Shown here in pieces: positions 45,768-54,450 of a DNA stretch of 64,000 nt (position 1 is the first letter of the stretch; every line of letters starts with the position of its first letter). The translations under genes and the position numbers were made by a program. Below the pieces are notes generated by a model. That model was not told the origin of the DNA. It did not search any database and saw only the letters and a program-made list of their open reading frames with translations. The DNA is from Albidovulum inexpectatum (GTDB lineage Bacteria > Pseudomonadota > Alphaproteobacteria > Rhodobacterales > Rhodobacteraceae), in NCBI RefSeq assembly GCF_002927635.1, contig NZ_PRDS01000001.1, positions 1 to 64,000 on the forward strand, written 5' to 3'.

Positions 45768-46733
45768 TTACCCCCAGAGCGCCGCATCCGGAGGATACGC
45801 GCGCGCACCGTCATAGCGCAAGGCATGCTCACGGTCGCGCGCGAGCCACAGGGGCCCGTCCAGATCCACCAGATCGGCCCCCTGCGCCACCAGCACCGCG
45901 GGCGCCATGGCCAGTGAAGATCCGACCATGCAGCCCACCATGACGCCGAAGCCCATCTTGCGTGCGGCCGTGCGCAGCGCCAGCGCCTCGGTCAGACCGC
46001 CGGTCTTGTCCAGCTTGATATTGACCATGTCATACTTGCCGACCAGCCCGGTCAGGCTGGATCGGTCATGGCAACTTTCGTCGGCGCAGACGGGCAAGGG
46101 CCGGTCGATCTCGGCCAGGATGTCATCCTGGCCGGCCGGCAGGGGTTGCTCGACCATGCGCACACCAAGCCGCAGCAGATGCGGCGCCAGCTCGGTATAG
46201 ATTTCGGGCGTCCAGCCCTCGTTGGCATCGACGATGATCTTCGATCGGGGGGCGCCCGCGCGCACGGCCTCAAGACGTGCCATGTCCCCCTCGGAGCCAA
46301 GCTTGATCTTCAGGATCGGCCGGTGCGCCTGACGCGCAGCGGCCTGCCGCATGCGCTCGGGCGTGTCCAGCGACAGGGTGAAGGCCGTCGTCACGGGGCC
46401 GGGTGCAGGCAGACCGGCGATCTGCCAGACCCGCCGCCCTTCGATCCTGGCCTGCAGATCCCACAATGCGCAATCGACCGCGTTGCGCGCAGCCCCCGGT
46501 GGCAAGAGCGTCTGCAACGAATCGCGATCAAGCTCCTCGGGCAGACCGGCGATTGCCTCGGCGACGCTGTCCATGCTTTCACCATAACGCGCATAGGGCA
46601 CGCATTCGCCCCGACCGCGGGCGTCGCCATCGCGGATCGTCACGGTCAGCACATGCGCGACGTCACGAGAGCCGCGGCTGATCGTGAAGGTCTCGGCCAA
46701 AGGAAAACTGTCGCGTGCAATGTCGATCTGCAT
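45768..46733 (-). CDS. Dipeptide epimerase (enolase superfamily, L-Ala-D/L-Glu type)
   Basis: The 321-residue protein has the muconate-lactonizing subgroup layout: a capping domain ('SFPLAETFTISRGSRDVAHV'), 'LKIKLGSEGD' with the catalytic KxK, metal ligands in 'IIVDANEGW', 'MVEQPLP' and 'VCADESCHD', and the second catalytic lysine in 'NIKLDKTGG'. The pattern 'CADESCHD...NIKLDKTGGLTEAL' is that of dipeptide epimerases, which act on murein tripeptide breakdown products. Relatives racemise N-acyl amino acids (DgcA), so specificity is not certain. GST follows 4 bp after its stop. Confidence 0.85.
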   Translation of the reverse strand: MQIDIARDSFPLAETFTISRGSRDVAHVLTVTIRDGDARGRGECVPYARYGESMDSVAEAIAGLPEELDRDSLQTLLPPGAARNAVDCALWDLQARIEGRRVWQIAGLPAPGPVTTAFTLSLDTPERMRQAAARQAHRPILKIKLGSEGDMARLEAVRAGAPRSKIIVDANEGWTPEIYTELAPHLLRLGVRMVEQPLPAGQDDILAEIDRPLPVCADESCHDRSSLTGLVGKYDMVNIKLDKTGGLTEALALRTAARKMGFGVMVGCMVGSSLAMAPAVLVAQGADLVDLDGPLWLARDREHALRYDGARAYPPDAALWG

Positions 46734-46836
46734 GTCGGCCCTGTACAAGTCTGCGCCAATACGCGGCGCATGATCCGCATTCCGGGCCGGGGCGCAATGG
46801 GGATGGCGCAGTCATGCTGCGGATGCGAAAGGATGC

Positions 46837-46860
46837 TTGCGCAGCGCGGCGCAATATTCT
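46837..46860 (+). promoter_or_regulatory. Inverted repeat and possible -10 upstream of mcl1
   Basis: TTGCGC (46837-46842) and GCGCAA (46849-46854) form an inverted repeat with a 6-bp spacer, directly followed by TATTCT (46855-46860), 48 bp upstream of mcl1. It could be an operator overlapping the promoter; the regulator is unknown. Confidence 0.35.
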
Positions 46861-46907
46861 ACCCCTTGGGAAGCCAATGACGAAACATCGTTACCCAGGG
46901 AATTTCC

Positions 46908-47864
46908 ATGAGCTTTCGCATCCAGCCCCCCGCCCCGGCCCGCCTGAACCGTTGCCAGCTTTTCGGTCCCGGCTCACGCCCGGCAATCTTCGAAAAGATG
47001 GCAAAGTCGGAAGCCGACGTGATCAATCTCGATCTCGAGGACTCGGTCGCCCCGGATGACAAGGATCAGGCGCGGAAGAACGTGATCCAGGCGATCGGCG
47101 ACATCGACTGGGGCGACAAGTATCTTTCGGTGCGCATCAACGGGCTGGACACACCGTGGTGGTATCGCGACGTGGTCGATCTTCTGGAACAGGCGGGCGA
47201 ACGGCTGGACCAGATCATGATCCCGAAGGTCGGATGCGCAAGCGACGTCTATGCCGTCGATGCGCTGGTCAGCGCCGTGGAACAGGCGCGGGGCCGATCG
47301 AAGCGGATCACGCTGGAGGTCATCATCGAATCGGCGGCGGGCATCTGTCATGTCGAGGAAATCGCCGCTGGCAGCCCCCGACTTCAGGCGATGAGCCTGG
47401 GCGCTGCCGATTTCGCGGCCTCGATGGGGATGCAGACCACGGGCATCGGCGGCACCCAGGAAAACTATTACATGCTGCGTGACGGGCAGAAATACTGGTC
47501 CGATCCCTGGCACTGGGCGCAGGCGGCCATCGTCGCGGCCTGCCGCACGCACGGGCTGCTGCCGGTCGATGGACCTTTTGGCGACTTCTCGGACGACGAA
47601 GGGTTCATCGCCCAGGCCAGACGCTCGGCCACGCTGGGGATGGTCGGAAAATGGGCAATTCATCCGCGTCAGGTCGCACTGGCCAACCAGGTCTTTTCGC
47701 CCTCGCCCGAGCAGGTGGCCGAAGCGCGCGAGATCCTGGCCGCGATGGAAAAGGCCAAGACCGAAGGCGCGGGCGCAACGGTCTACAAGGGGCGCCTGGT
47801 GGACATCGCCTCGATCCGTCAGGCCGAGGTCATCGTACGGCAGGCGGAAATGATCGGCAGATAG
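46908..47864 (+). CDS. mcl1: L-malyl-CoA/beta-methylmalyl-CoA lyase
   Basis: Mcl1 cleaves beta-methylmalyl-CoA to glyoxylate and propionyl-CoA and malyl-CoA to glyoxylate and acetyl-CoA in the ethylmalonyl-CoA pathway of acetate assimilation. The 318-residue protein has 'RCQLFGPGSRPAIFEKMAKSEADVINLDLEDSVAPDDKD', 'VRINGLDTPWWYRDV', 'LEVIIESAAGI' and 'MSLGAADFAASMGMQTTGIGG', the HpcH/HpaI-type Mg2+ and CoA sites. Length matches the Rhodobacter enzyme. accA follows 82 bp later on the same strand. Confidence 0.93.
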   Translation: MSFRIQPPAPARLNRCQLFGPGSRPAIFEKMAKSEADVINLDLEDSVAPDDKDQARKNVIQAIGDIDWGDKYLSVRINGLDTPWWYRDVVDLLEQAGERLDQIMIPKVGCASDVYAVDALVSAVEQARGRSKRITLEVIIESAAGICHVEEIAAGSPRLQAMSLGAADFAASMGMQTTGIGGTQENYYMLRDGQKYWSDPWHWAQAAIVAACRTHGLLPVDGPFGDFSDDEGFIAQARRSATLGMVGKWAIHPRQVALANQVFSPSPEQVAEAREILAAMEKAKTEGAGATVYKGRLVDIASIRQAEVIVRQAEMIGR

Positions 47865-47946
47865 GCAGGCGATTCGCGCCCTCAGAACGGTTGCATTGAC
47901 TGGCCGGGGCGGTCATATACACCGCTGACCCGGAAGAGAGGGCGCG

Positions 47947-48906
47947 ATGAACTATCTGGATTTCGAAAAGCCTCTGGCCGAGATCGAGGGCAAGGCCGAA
48001 GAATTGCGTGCGCTGGCACGCAAGAACGAAGGCATGGATGTGTCCAAGGAGGCCGAAGCGCTGGACCGCAAGGCGGCCGACCTTCTGCGCGACATGTATC
48101 GCAACCTGGACCCGTGGCGGAAATGCCAGGTCGCGCGCCATCCAGACCGGCCGCATTGCCGCGACTATATCGAGGCGCTGTTCACCGAATACACCGCACT
48201 GGCGGGTGACCGAAACTTCGCCGAGGACAAGGCCGTGATGGGGGGGCTTGCGCGCTTCAACGACCGTCCGGTGGTCGTGATCGGGCAGGAAAAGGGATCG
48301 GACACCAAGTCGCGGATCGAGCACAATTTCGGCATGGCCCGCCCCGAGGGCTATCGCAAGGCGATCCGGCTGATGGACCTGGCCGACCGGTTCCGCCTGC
48401 CGGTCATCACGCTGGTGGATACGCCCGGCGCCTATCCGGGCAAGGGGGCCGAGGAACGCGGCCAGTCCGAAGCCATTGCCCGCTGCACCGAGAAATGCCT
48501 GCAGATCGGCGTGCCGCTGATCTCGGTCGTCATCGGGGAAGGCGGCTCGGGCGGCGCCGTCGCATTGGCCACTGCCAACCGCATCGCGATGCTGGAACAT
48601 TCGGTCTATTCGGTAATCTCGCCGGAAGGCTGCGCCTCGATCCTGTGGAAGAACGCCGAAAAGATGCGCGAGGCCGCGAATGCCCTGCGCCTGACGGCGC
48701 AGGACCTGTCGAAGCTGGGCGTGATCGATCGCGTGATCGAAGAGCCGATCGGCGGCGCGCATCGTCACCGCAAGGAAACGATCGAGCGTGTCGGCCGGGC
48801 CATCGCCGAGATGCTGGACGAATTGTCGGGGATGAAACCGGCCGAGCTGGTCAGTGCCCGACGGCAGAAATTCCTGTCGATGGGATCCAAGGGACTGGCA
48901 GCCTGA
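47947..48906 (+). CDS. accA: Acetyl-CoA carboxylase carboxyltransferase, alpha subunit
   Basis: AccA with AccD transfers CO2 from carboxybiotin to acetyl-CoA, starting fatty acid synthesis. The 319-residue protein begins '[20 protein letters not shown]' and has '[25 protein letters not shown]', '[23 protein letters not shown]' and the oxyanion region '[19 protein letters not shown]'. It is followed by a bidirectional terminator. Confidence 0.97.
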   Translation: MNYLDFEKPLAEIEGKAEELRALARKNEGMDVSKEAEALDRKAADLLRDMYRNLDPWRKCQVARHPDRPHCRDYIEALFTEYTALAGDRNFAEDKAVMGGLARFNDRPVVVIGQEKGSDTKSRIEHNFGMARPEGYRKAIRLMDLADRFRLPVITLVDTPGAYPGKGAEERGQSEAIARCTEKCLQIGVPLISVVIGEGGSGGAVALATANRIAMLEHSVYSVISPEGCASILWKNAEKMREAANALRLTAQDLSKLGVIDRVIEEPIGGAHRHRKETIERVGRAIAEMLDELSGMKPAELVSARRQKFLSMGSKGLAA

Positions 48907-48932
48907 CCCCGACATTCGCGGACGGCAAATGA

Positions 48933-48958
48933 AAACCCCGGGTCGAGGCCCGGGGTTT
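48933..48958. terminator. Bidirectional terminator between accA and trcR
   Basis: AAACCCCGGG (48933-48942) pairs with CCCGGGGTTT (48949-48958) around TCGAGG, giving A- and T-runs on both sides of the stem. It serves the convergent genes ending at 48906 and 48965. Confidence 0.8.
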
Positions 48959-48964
48959 CATGTT

Positions 48965-49711
48965 TCAGCGATCTTCGTCCTCGTCCTCGTCGTCGTCGGG
49001 CAGGTTGAAGAAGGCGTCCGCATCCGAATAATCGCGCGGATCGGTCTTTTCCTTCGCATCCTCGTCACCGGACAGCGAGAAGTTCTCGAGCCCCGCGATC
49101 GAACTTGGCATCTTCGGTTCGGGCGCCATGCCCAGCGACTGTTCGGTCGAAACAAGCTTGCGCCGTTCGTCGTCGGACATGACGGAATCGCGCTTCTTGG
49201 CGGCCTTCTGAACCTCGCGGTCCAGCTCGGATTGCTTGCACAGGCCCAGCGCAACCGGATCGATCGGGGTCAGGTTGTTGATGTTCCAGTGCGTCCGGTC
49301 ACGGATCGACTGGATCGTGGGCTTGGTGGTGCCGACCAGCCGTGCGATCTGGGCATCGGCAAGTTCGGGGTGGAACTTGATCAGCCACAGGATCGCCGCC
49401 GGACGATCCTGGCGCTTGGACAAAGGCGTATAACGCGGGCCACGGCGTTTTTCCTCGCCAACGGCGGCGGGGTTGTGCTTCAGCTTCAGCCGGTAGTTCG
49501 GATCGGCCTCGCCCTTGCGGATTTCCTCGGCGTCCAGCTGGTTGTTCGCGACCGGGTCGAAGCCCTTGACGCCCGCAGCCACGTCGCCATCGGCGATGCC
49601 CTGCACTTCCAGCTCGTGCAGGCCGCAGAACTCCGCGATCTGCCGGAAGCTGAGTGTCGTGTTGTCCACAAGCCAGACGGCCGTCGCCTTTGGCATGAGC
49701 GGTCTCGACAT
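48965..49711 (-). CDS. trcR: Cell-cycle transcriptional regulator TrcR (DUF1013)
   Basis: The 248-residue protein begins 'MSRPLMPKATAVWLVDNTTLSFRQIAEFCGLHELEVQGIADG', has 'RPAAILWLIKFHPELADAQIARLVGTTKPTIQSIRDRTHW' with HTH-like helices, and ends in a long acidic tail rich in Asp/Glu. This is the DUF1013 family, confined to alphaproteobacteria and named TrcR for a cell-cycle-linked transcription factor. The family call is firm; the role is by family. The acidic tail has no clear function. It is monocistronic. Confidence 0.75.
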   Translation of the reverse strand: MSRPLMPKATAVWLVDNTTLSFRQIAEFCGLHELEVQGIADGDVAAGVKGFDPVANNQLDAEEIRKGEADPNYRLKLKHNPAAVGEEKRRGPRYTPLSKRQDRPAAILWLIKFHPELADAQIARLVGTTKPTIQSIRDRTHWNINNLTPIDPVALGLCKQSELDREVQKAAKKRDSVMSDDERRKLVSTEQSLGMAPEPKMPSSIAGLENFSLSGDEDAKEKTDPRDYSDADAFFNLPDDDEDEDEDR

Positions 49712-49837
49712 CGGGTGTCTCCTTTACATATCTCTCCCGTGGCCGGGAAACGGCCGCGACCTTGCAGGGTCGCATTTCCTCGCTTTCGGGGAATTGGGTG
49801 GGTATATAGACCCTCGCATCGACGAAAGGAAGAGAAA

Positions 49838-50467
49838 ATGCGCCTTGCCCTTGCCCTGATCCTGTTTCCGCTGGCCGCCATGGCGCAGCAGCACCGGGCG
49901 GGCGATTTCGACTATTACGTCATGGCCCTTTCATGGTCGCCGACATGGTGCGCGATCACCGGCGATAAGCGGGGCGAGGACCAATGCGACCCGCGTCACG
50001 ACCACAGCTTCATATTGCACGGGCTGTGGCCACAATACGAACGCGGCTGGCCCAGCGATTGCCGCACGCCTGCCCGGGACCCCAGCCGCGCCGAGACGCG
50101 CGCCATGGCCGACATCATGGGATCGTCCGGCCTTGCCTGGCACCAATGGCGCAAGCATGGCCGGTGCACGGGTCTGTCGGCCGACGACTATTTCGCACTC
50201 TCTCGCAAGGCTTATCAAAGCATCACGATCCCGCCTGTTCTGGACAGGCTGGACCGCGACGTGCGCCTGCCCGCCCAGGTGGTCGAGCAGGCATTCATCG
50301 AGGCCAATCCCGGGCTTGACCCGCAGATGATCACCGTGACCTGCGAACAGGGCCGAATCGACGAGGTCCGCATCTGCCTGACCCGCGACCTGACGCCACG
50401 CCCCTGCGGGCGCGACGTCGCGAGCGACTGCCGCATGCGCGATGCGCTGATGGAGGCCGTGCGCTGA
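49838..50467 (+). CDS. Secreted ribonuclease T2 family protein
   Basis: The 209-residue protein has a signal peptide ('MRLALALILFPLAAMAQQ', cleavage after 'AMA') and both T2 active-site blocks: CAS I 'FILHGLWPQYERG' and CAS II 'WHQWRKHGRCTG', with the two catalytic histidines. Several cysteines fit the family's disulfides. It should cut RNA unspecifically in the periplasm, releasing nucleotides. It is monocistronic, with GAAAGGAAGAG before the ATG, and a GAPDH-like gene follows. Confidence 0.9.
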   Translation: MRLALALILFPLAAMAQQHRAGDFDYYVMALSWSPTWCAITGDKRGEDQCDPRHDHSFILHGLWPQYERGWPSDCRTPARDPSRAETRAMADIMGSSGLAWHQWRKHGRCTGLSADDYFALSRKAYQSITIPPVLDRLDRDVRLPAQVVEQAFIEANPGLDPQMITVTCEQGRIDEVRICLTRDLTPRPCGRDVASDCRMRDALMEAVR

Positions 50468-50556
50468 TCCGCGGTCAGGTGTAACCGTCACAATCCCGTC
50501 CTTTCTTGCGCTGTCGGCCGCCGCTACACCTGTGCAGAATCTTGCGAGGTCAGGAC

Positions 50557-51549
50557 ATGACGATACGGGTTGCGCTGAACGGTTTCGGGCGGATCGGACG
50601 GTCGGTCCTGCGCGCCTGGGCGCGCGACAGGGCGCGGTGGCCGATCGAGATCGTCGCGGTCAATGACATCGCCGATCCCGGCATGGCGGCCTATCTGTTC
50701 GAATACGACTCGACCTTTGGCCCCTGGGCCGGCGAGGTAAGGCTGGAACCCGGCGCGCTGGTCGTGGATGGCCATGCGCTGCGCCTGAGCCAGAGTCCCG
50801 ACCTTGGACAGCTGGATCTTTCGGACATAGATGTCGTGATGGAATGCACCGGCCTGGGAGGAGAACGCAGCTTTGCCGAGGCCGGCCTGCGCGCAGGGGC
50901 GCGGCGGGTGCTGGTGTCGGGGCCGTCGGACTCGGCGGATGCGACCGTCGTTCTGGGCGCCAACGAGTCCGATCTGCGCCCCGAACACCGGATCGTTTCG
51001 AACGCATCCTGCACCACGAACGCACTTGCCCCGCTGGCACGGCTGGTGGACCAGGCATGGGGCATCCAGACCGGCTGGATGACGACCATCCACTGCTATA
51101 CCGGCAGCCAGCCGACGATCGATGCACCAAGACAGGACGCGGCGCGCAGCCGGGCGGCGGCGCTGTCGATGGTGCCAACGACGACTTCGGCGCAGCGGCT
51201 TCTGGGGCGGGTACTGCCGGAACTTTCCAGTCGTATCGAGGCGGCCGCGGTGCGTGTGCCCACCCACTCGGTTTCGGCCATCGATCTGGCCGTCCTGACG
51301 CGGGCGCACCCCGACCGCGAGACGGTCAACGAAACCCTTCGTCAGGCCGAAGGTGTCATTGGCTGGACCGACCGGCCGCTGGTGTCCTGTGACCTGCGGG
51401 CACGGCCGGAAAGCATCGTGATGGCCCTGCCCGAAACCCGCGTGACCCAAGGCGGAATGCTGCGCCTGTTTGGCTGGTACGACAACGAATGGGGCTTTGC
51501 GAACCGGATGCTGGACATGGCCGCCCGGATGGGTGCCCTGCCCCTGTGA
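50557..51549 (+). CDS. Glyceraldehyde-3-phosphate dehydrogenase-like protein (type I)
   Basis: The 330-residue protein has the GAPDH fold: 'RVALNGFGRIGRSVLRAW' for NAD(P), active Cys152 in 'SNASCTTNALAPLARLVD', the catalytic His in 'TTIHCYTGSQPTID', 'MVPTTTSAQRLLG', 'RVPTHSVSAIDLAV' and 'WYDNEWGFANRMLDM'. Several positions differ from the usual central GAPDH, for example 'YTGSQP' where 'YTNDQ' is common and 'THSVS' for 'TPNVS'. It may be a second GAPDH or an erythrose-4-phosphate dehydrogenase relative. No glycolytic cluster is attached. Confidence 0.8.
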   Translation: MTIRVALNGFGRIGRSVLRAWARDRARWPIEIVAVNDIADPGMAAYLFEYDSTFGPWAGEVRLEPGALVVDGHALRLSQSPDLGQLDLSDIDVVMECTGLGGERSFAEAGLRAGARRVLVSGPSDSADATVVLGANESDLRPEHRIVSNASCTTNALAPLARLVDQAWGIQTGWMTTIHCYTGSQPTIDAPRQDAARSRAAALSMVPTTTSAQRLLGRVLPELSSRIEAAAVRVPTHSVSAIDLAVLTRAHPDRETVNETLRQAEGVIGWTDRPLVSCDLRARPESIVMALPETRVTQGGMLRLFGWYDNEWGFANRMLDMAARMGALPL

Positions 51550-51552
51550 CAT

Positions 51553-52038
51553 TCAGCCGGGAAGAACCGTCCACGCGACGTCATAGCGATATTCCTGCAG
51601 ATTGTCGCCCGGACCGATCCGGTCGATCACGGCGAACAACCCTGGCGCGGCCAGCGGCGTCAGAACCCCGTGCCAGGTGCCGCGCAGAAAGTTGATTCCC
51701 TGCGCCCCGGTCGTCAGAAAGGCGCGCGGGTCGCCCGGCCGACCGTCGCGATCCGGCGCCACGATGACAAGGAAGGGGTCCGCGCTCATCGGAACGAAGG
51801 CCTGACTGCCCAGAGGGTGCCTTTCGACAAGGTCAAACTGGTAGGGCAGCGCACGCGGCCGGGCCTGGAAGATCGAGATCCCCGCGCGCCCATCCACACC
51901 GAAGTCCAGCCGCGCCAGGTCGTGGAACCTGTGGCACATGCCCTGATTGATCAGCAGCGAGGGGCCCCGTGCCTCCAGAACATCACCAAAGGGGGCAAAT
52001 GCGTCGGCCGTCAGCGGCTCGACCCGGATCGTGCTCAT
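51553..52038 (-). CDS. allA: Ureidoglycolate lyase
   Basis: AllA splits (S)-ureidoglycolate to glyoxylate and urea, ending purine ring breakdown. The 161-residue protein shows 'VEPLTADAFAPFGDVLEARG', 'NQGMCHRFHDLARLDF', 'MSADPFLVIVAPDRDG' and 'GINFLRGTWHGVLTPLAAPGLFAVIDRIG', the cupin-like AllA pattern. The ATG at 52038 overlaps the allE stop by 4 bp. It is the last gene of puuE/uraD-allE-allA. Its glyoxylate product links to the ghrA- and mcl-type reactions in the window. Confidence 0.93.
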   Translation of the reverse strand: MSTIRVEPLTADAFAPFGDVLEARGPSLLINQGMCHRFHDLARLDFGVDGRAGISIFQARPRALPYQFDLVERHPLGSQAFVPMSADPFLVIVAPDRDGRPGDPRAFLTTGAQGINFLRGTWHGVLTPLAAPGLFAVIDRIGPGDNLQEYRYDVAWTVLPG

Positions 52039-52886
52039 CCCGGGCTTCCTGCCCCGAACGCCCCCGGCCCGCGCAGGCGCGGATGGCGGTTCACGTCCTT
52101 GTACAGAAGATAGCGGAACGGGTCCGGCCCGGCCGCATAACATGCCTGCGGGCAAAAGGCCCTCAACCACATGTAATCGCCTGCCTCGACCTCGACCCAG
52201 TCGCGGTTCAGCCGATAGACGCCCTTGCCCTGCAGGACATACAGACCGTGTTCCATGACATGCGTTTCCTCGAACGGGATGACGCCGCCGGGCTGGAAGG
52301 TCACGATATTCACATGCATGTCATGGGCCATGTCCATGGGATCGACAAAGCGCGTCGTGGCCCAGCGCCCCTGCGTTCCCGGCATGGCAACGGGCGCGAC
52401 ATCCTGATCGCGCGTCACGAAACTTGCCGGCGTCGCGATCCCTGGCGCGGGTTCATAGAGCTTTCGAATCCAGTGAAAGCGCAAGGGGACGCCCCCCGAG
52501 TTCTGAACTTGCCATGCGCTTGCGGGGGCGAGATAGGCATAGCTGCCGGGTCCCAGATCATGCGCCTGTGCCCCCAGCGTCAGCTGCCCCGCCCCTTCGG
52601 TGACGAACAGCACGCCTTCGGCGCCGGCGTCGGGCTCGGGCGTATCCGAGCCACCGCCCGGCGCGACCTCCATCACGTAATGGGCAAAGGTTTCGGCAAA
52701 CCCTGTCATCGGCCGCGCAATGATCCAGACGCGCGTATCCCGCCACCCCGGCAAGAAGCTGGTCACGATATCCGAGAAGCATCCGCGCGGGATGACGCAA
52801 TAGGCTTCGGTGAACACGGCGCGTCCGGTCATCAGCGAGTCCTGCGGCGGCAGGCCACCCCTTGGCGCGTAGTAGGACGACGTCAT
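52035..52886 (-). CDS. allE: (S)-ureidoglycine aminohydrolase, bicupin
   Basis: The 283-residue protein begins 'MTSSYYAPRGGLPPQDSLMTGRAVFTEAYCVIPRG' and consists of two cupin domains; the second carries metal ligands in 'FEETHVMEHGLYVLQGKGVYRLN'. This is the YlbA/AllE family, which removes ammonia from (S)-ureidoglycine to give ureidoglycolate with correct stereochemistry, using Mn2+. It overlaps both neighbours by 4 bp (ATGA), so the three ureide genes are coupled. Allantoate amidohydrolase, the enzyme that supplies its substrate, is not in the cluster. Confidence 0.92.
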   Translation of the reverse strand: MTSSYYAPRGGLPPQDSLMTGRAVFTEAYCVIPRGCFSDIVTSFLPGWRDTRVWIIARPMTGFAETFAHYVMEVAPGGGSDTPEPDAGAEGVLFVTEGAGQLTLGAQAHDLGPGSYAYLAPASAWQVQNSGGVPLRFHWIRKLYEPAPGIATPASFVTRDQDVAPVAMPGTQGRWATTRFVDPMDMAHDMHVNIVTFQPGGVIPFEETHVMEHGLYVLQGKGVYRLNRDWVEVEAGDYMWLRAFCPQACYAAGPDPFRYLLYKDVNRHPRLRGPGAFGAGSPG

Positions 52887-54298
52887 CTTGGCAGCATCTC
52901 CTTCAGGCGCAACAGGGCGATACGCTCGACCTGGGCGCAGGCCTCGGCAAATTCGGCTTCGCTGTCCTGGTCCAGCCGACGGCGGAAGGCGGCAAGGATC
53001 GATGGCTTGTCGTGATCCCGCACGGCGATGATGAAGGGAAATCCGTGGCGTGCCCGATAGGCGTCATTCAGGCGCGTGAATTCGGCGCGCTCGTCGTCGG
53101 TCAGCGCATCAAGACCCGCGCTGGCTTGCTCCTGCGCCGAGTCCGGGGTCAGTCGGCGCGCCTGCGCCAGCTTTCCGGCAAGATCGGGATGCGCATTCAG
53201 CACGCCCAGGCGCTGCTCGCGGCTGGCCGAACGGAACACGCGCGCCAGCGCATTGTGCAGCCCGATGGCACTGTCATGGGCCGGGCCCAGCTCCAGTTCC
53301 CAGGCCCGCTCGGCAATCCACGGTGAATGTTCGAAAACCCCGCCGAAGCGCGCAACGAAGTCTTCGCGGCTCATTCGGCTTGGGCGGTCAAGGACGACCG
53401 GCGGGTGATGTTCCGCCCAGTGGCGCGCAATGTCGATGCGGCGGGCAAACCAGACGCCTGGGCGCGCGGTGGCATATTCGAGGAACCGCTTCAGCCCCGC
53501 GATCCGCCCGGGCCGGCCGATCAGGCGGCAATGCAGGCCGATGCTCATCATCTTGGGCGATCCGGCATCGCCTTCGGCCAGAAGCGTGTCCAGCGCGTCG
53601 CGCAGATATTGATAGAACTGCTCGCCCGTCACGAAGCCCGGCGAGACGGAAAAACGCATGTCATTGGCTTCCAGCGTATAGGGGATCATCAGCTGGTGCC
53701 GCCCGTCGATCTCGATCCAGTGGGGCAGATCATCGTCATAGGCGTCCGAGATCCACTCGAAACCGTGTTCGGCCGCAAGGCGCACCGTGTTCATCGAACA
53801 GCGCCCGGTATACCAGCCGGTCGGACGGCTGCCGGTGACCTCGGCATGCAGGCGGATGGCCTCGGCGATCTGGCGGCGTTCTTCCTCTTCTGGCATGTCC
53901 CGGTGTTCGATCCACTTCAGGCCGTGGCTGGCAATTTCCCACCCCGCCTCGCGCATCGCGGCCACCTGTTCGGGCGAGCGCGCCAGCGCGGTTGCAACGC
54001 CATAGACGGTGACGGGCAGGTCCATGCCGGTGAACAGCCGGTGCAGGCGCCAGAAACCCGCCCGCGCGCCGTAGTCGTATAGCGATTCCATGTTCCAGTG
54101 CCGCTGCCCCGGCCAGGGCTGCGCACCCGCGATGTCCGACAGGAAGGCCTCGGAGGCCGGATCGCCATGCAGCAGGCAATTCTCGCCCCCTTCCTCGTAA
54201 TTCAGGACAAGACTGACCGCGACGCGCGCGCCGTCCGGCCAGCGGGCATCTGGCGGGTTGGGACCATAGCCCGAAAGATCGCGCGGATAGCGTTTCAC
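52883..54298 (-). CDS. puuE-uraD: PuuE-UraD fusion: allantoinase and OHCU decarboxylase
   Basis: This 471-residue protein joins two activities. Residues 1 to about 300 are a polysaccharide-deacetylase-like allantoinase (PuuE): 'RYPRDLSGYGPNPPDARWPDGARVAVSLVLNYEEGGEN', 'EIASHGLKWIEH' and 'TGWYTGRCSMNT'. Residues from about 308 are the UraD OHCU decarboxylase: 'REDFVARFGGVFEHSPWIAERAW', 'LLNAHPDLAGKLA'-like sequence and 'HGFPFIIAVRDHDK'. Together they convert OHCU to allantoin and then allantoate. I chose the GTG at 54298 because GGAGG lies 7 bp upstream; an ATG at 54328 lacks this. It overlaps allE by 4 bp. Confidence 0.92.
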   Translation of the reverse strand: MKRYPRDLSGYGPNPPDARWPDGARVAVSLVLNYEEGGENCLLHGDPASEAFLSDIAGAQPWPGQRHWNMESLYDYGARAGFWRLHRLFTGMDLPVTVYGVATALARSPEQVAAMREAGWEIASHGLKWIEHRDMPEEEERRQIAEAIRLHAEVTGSRPTGWYTGRCSMNTVRLAAEHGFEWISDAYDDDLPHWIEIDGRHQLMIPYTLEANDMRFSVSPGFVTGEQFYQYLRDALDTLLAEGDAGSPKMMSIGLHCRLIGRPGRIAGLKRFLEYATARPGVWFARRIDIARHWAEHHPPVVLDRPSRMSREDFVARFGGVFEHSPWIAERAWELELGPAHDSAIGLHNALARVFRSASREQRLGVLNAHPDLAGKLAQARRLTPDSAQEQASAGLDALTDDERAEFTRLNDAYRARHGFPFIIAVRDHDKPSILAAFRRRLDQDSEAEFAEACAQVERIALLRLKEMLPR

Positions 54299-54359
54299 GG
54301 CTGCACCTCCTGCATCTGCCCCAGTCATATCGTCTCTGCCCGCCCGCGATTATCAAAAA

Positions 54360-54376
54360 ATCACAGAAGAAGTGAT
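54360..54376. promoter_or_regulatory. Candidate operator between puuE-uraD and hiuH
   Basis: ATCAC-N7-GTGAT, beginning in an A-run, is an inverted repeat in the 152-bp divergent region of the ureide genes. Its symmetry fits a dimeric regulator; the regulator is unknown. Confidence 0.35.
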
Positions 54377-54450
54377 GACCCCGCCTTTCGGTCGCGCGCG
54401 GTCGCCGCAACCGCTATGATCCCGCGGAATATCGGATCGGAGGACGTTCC

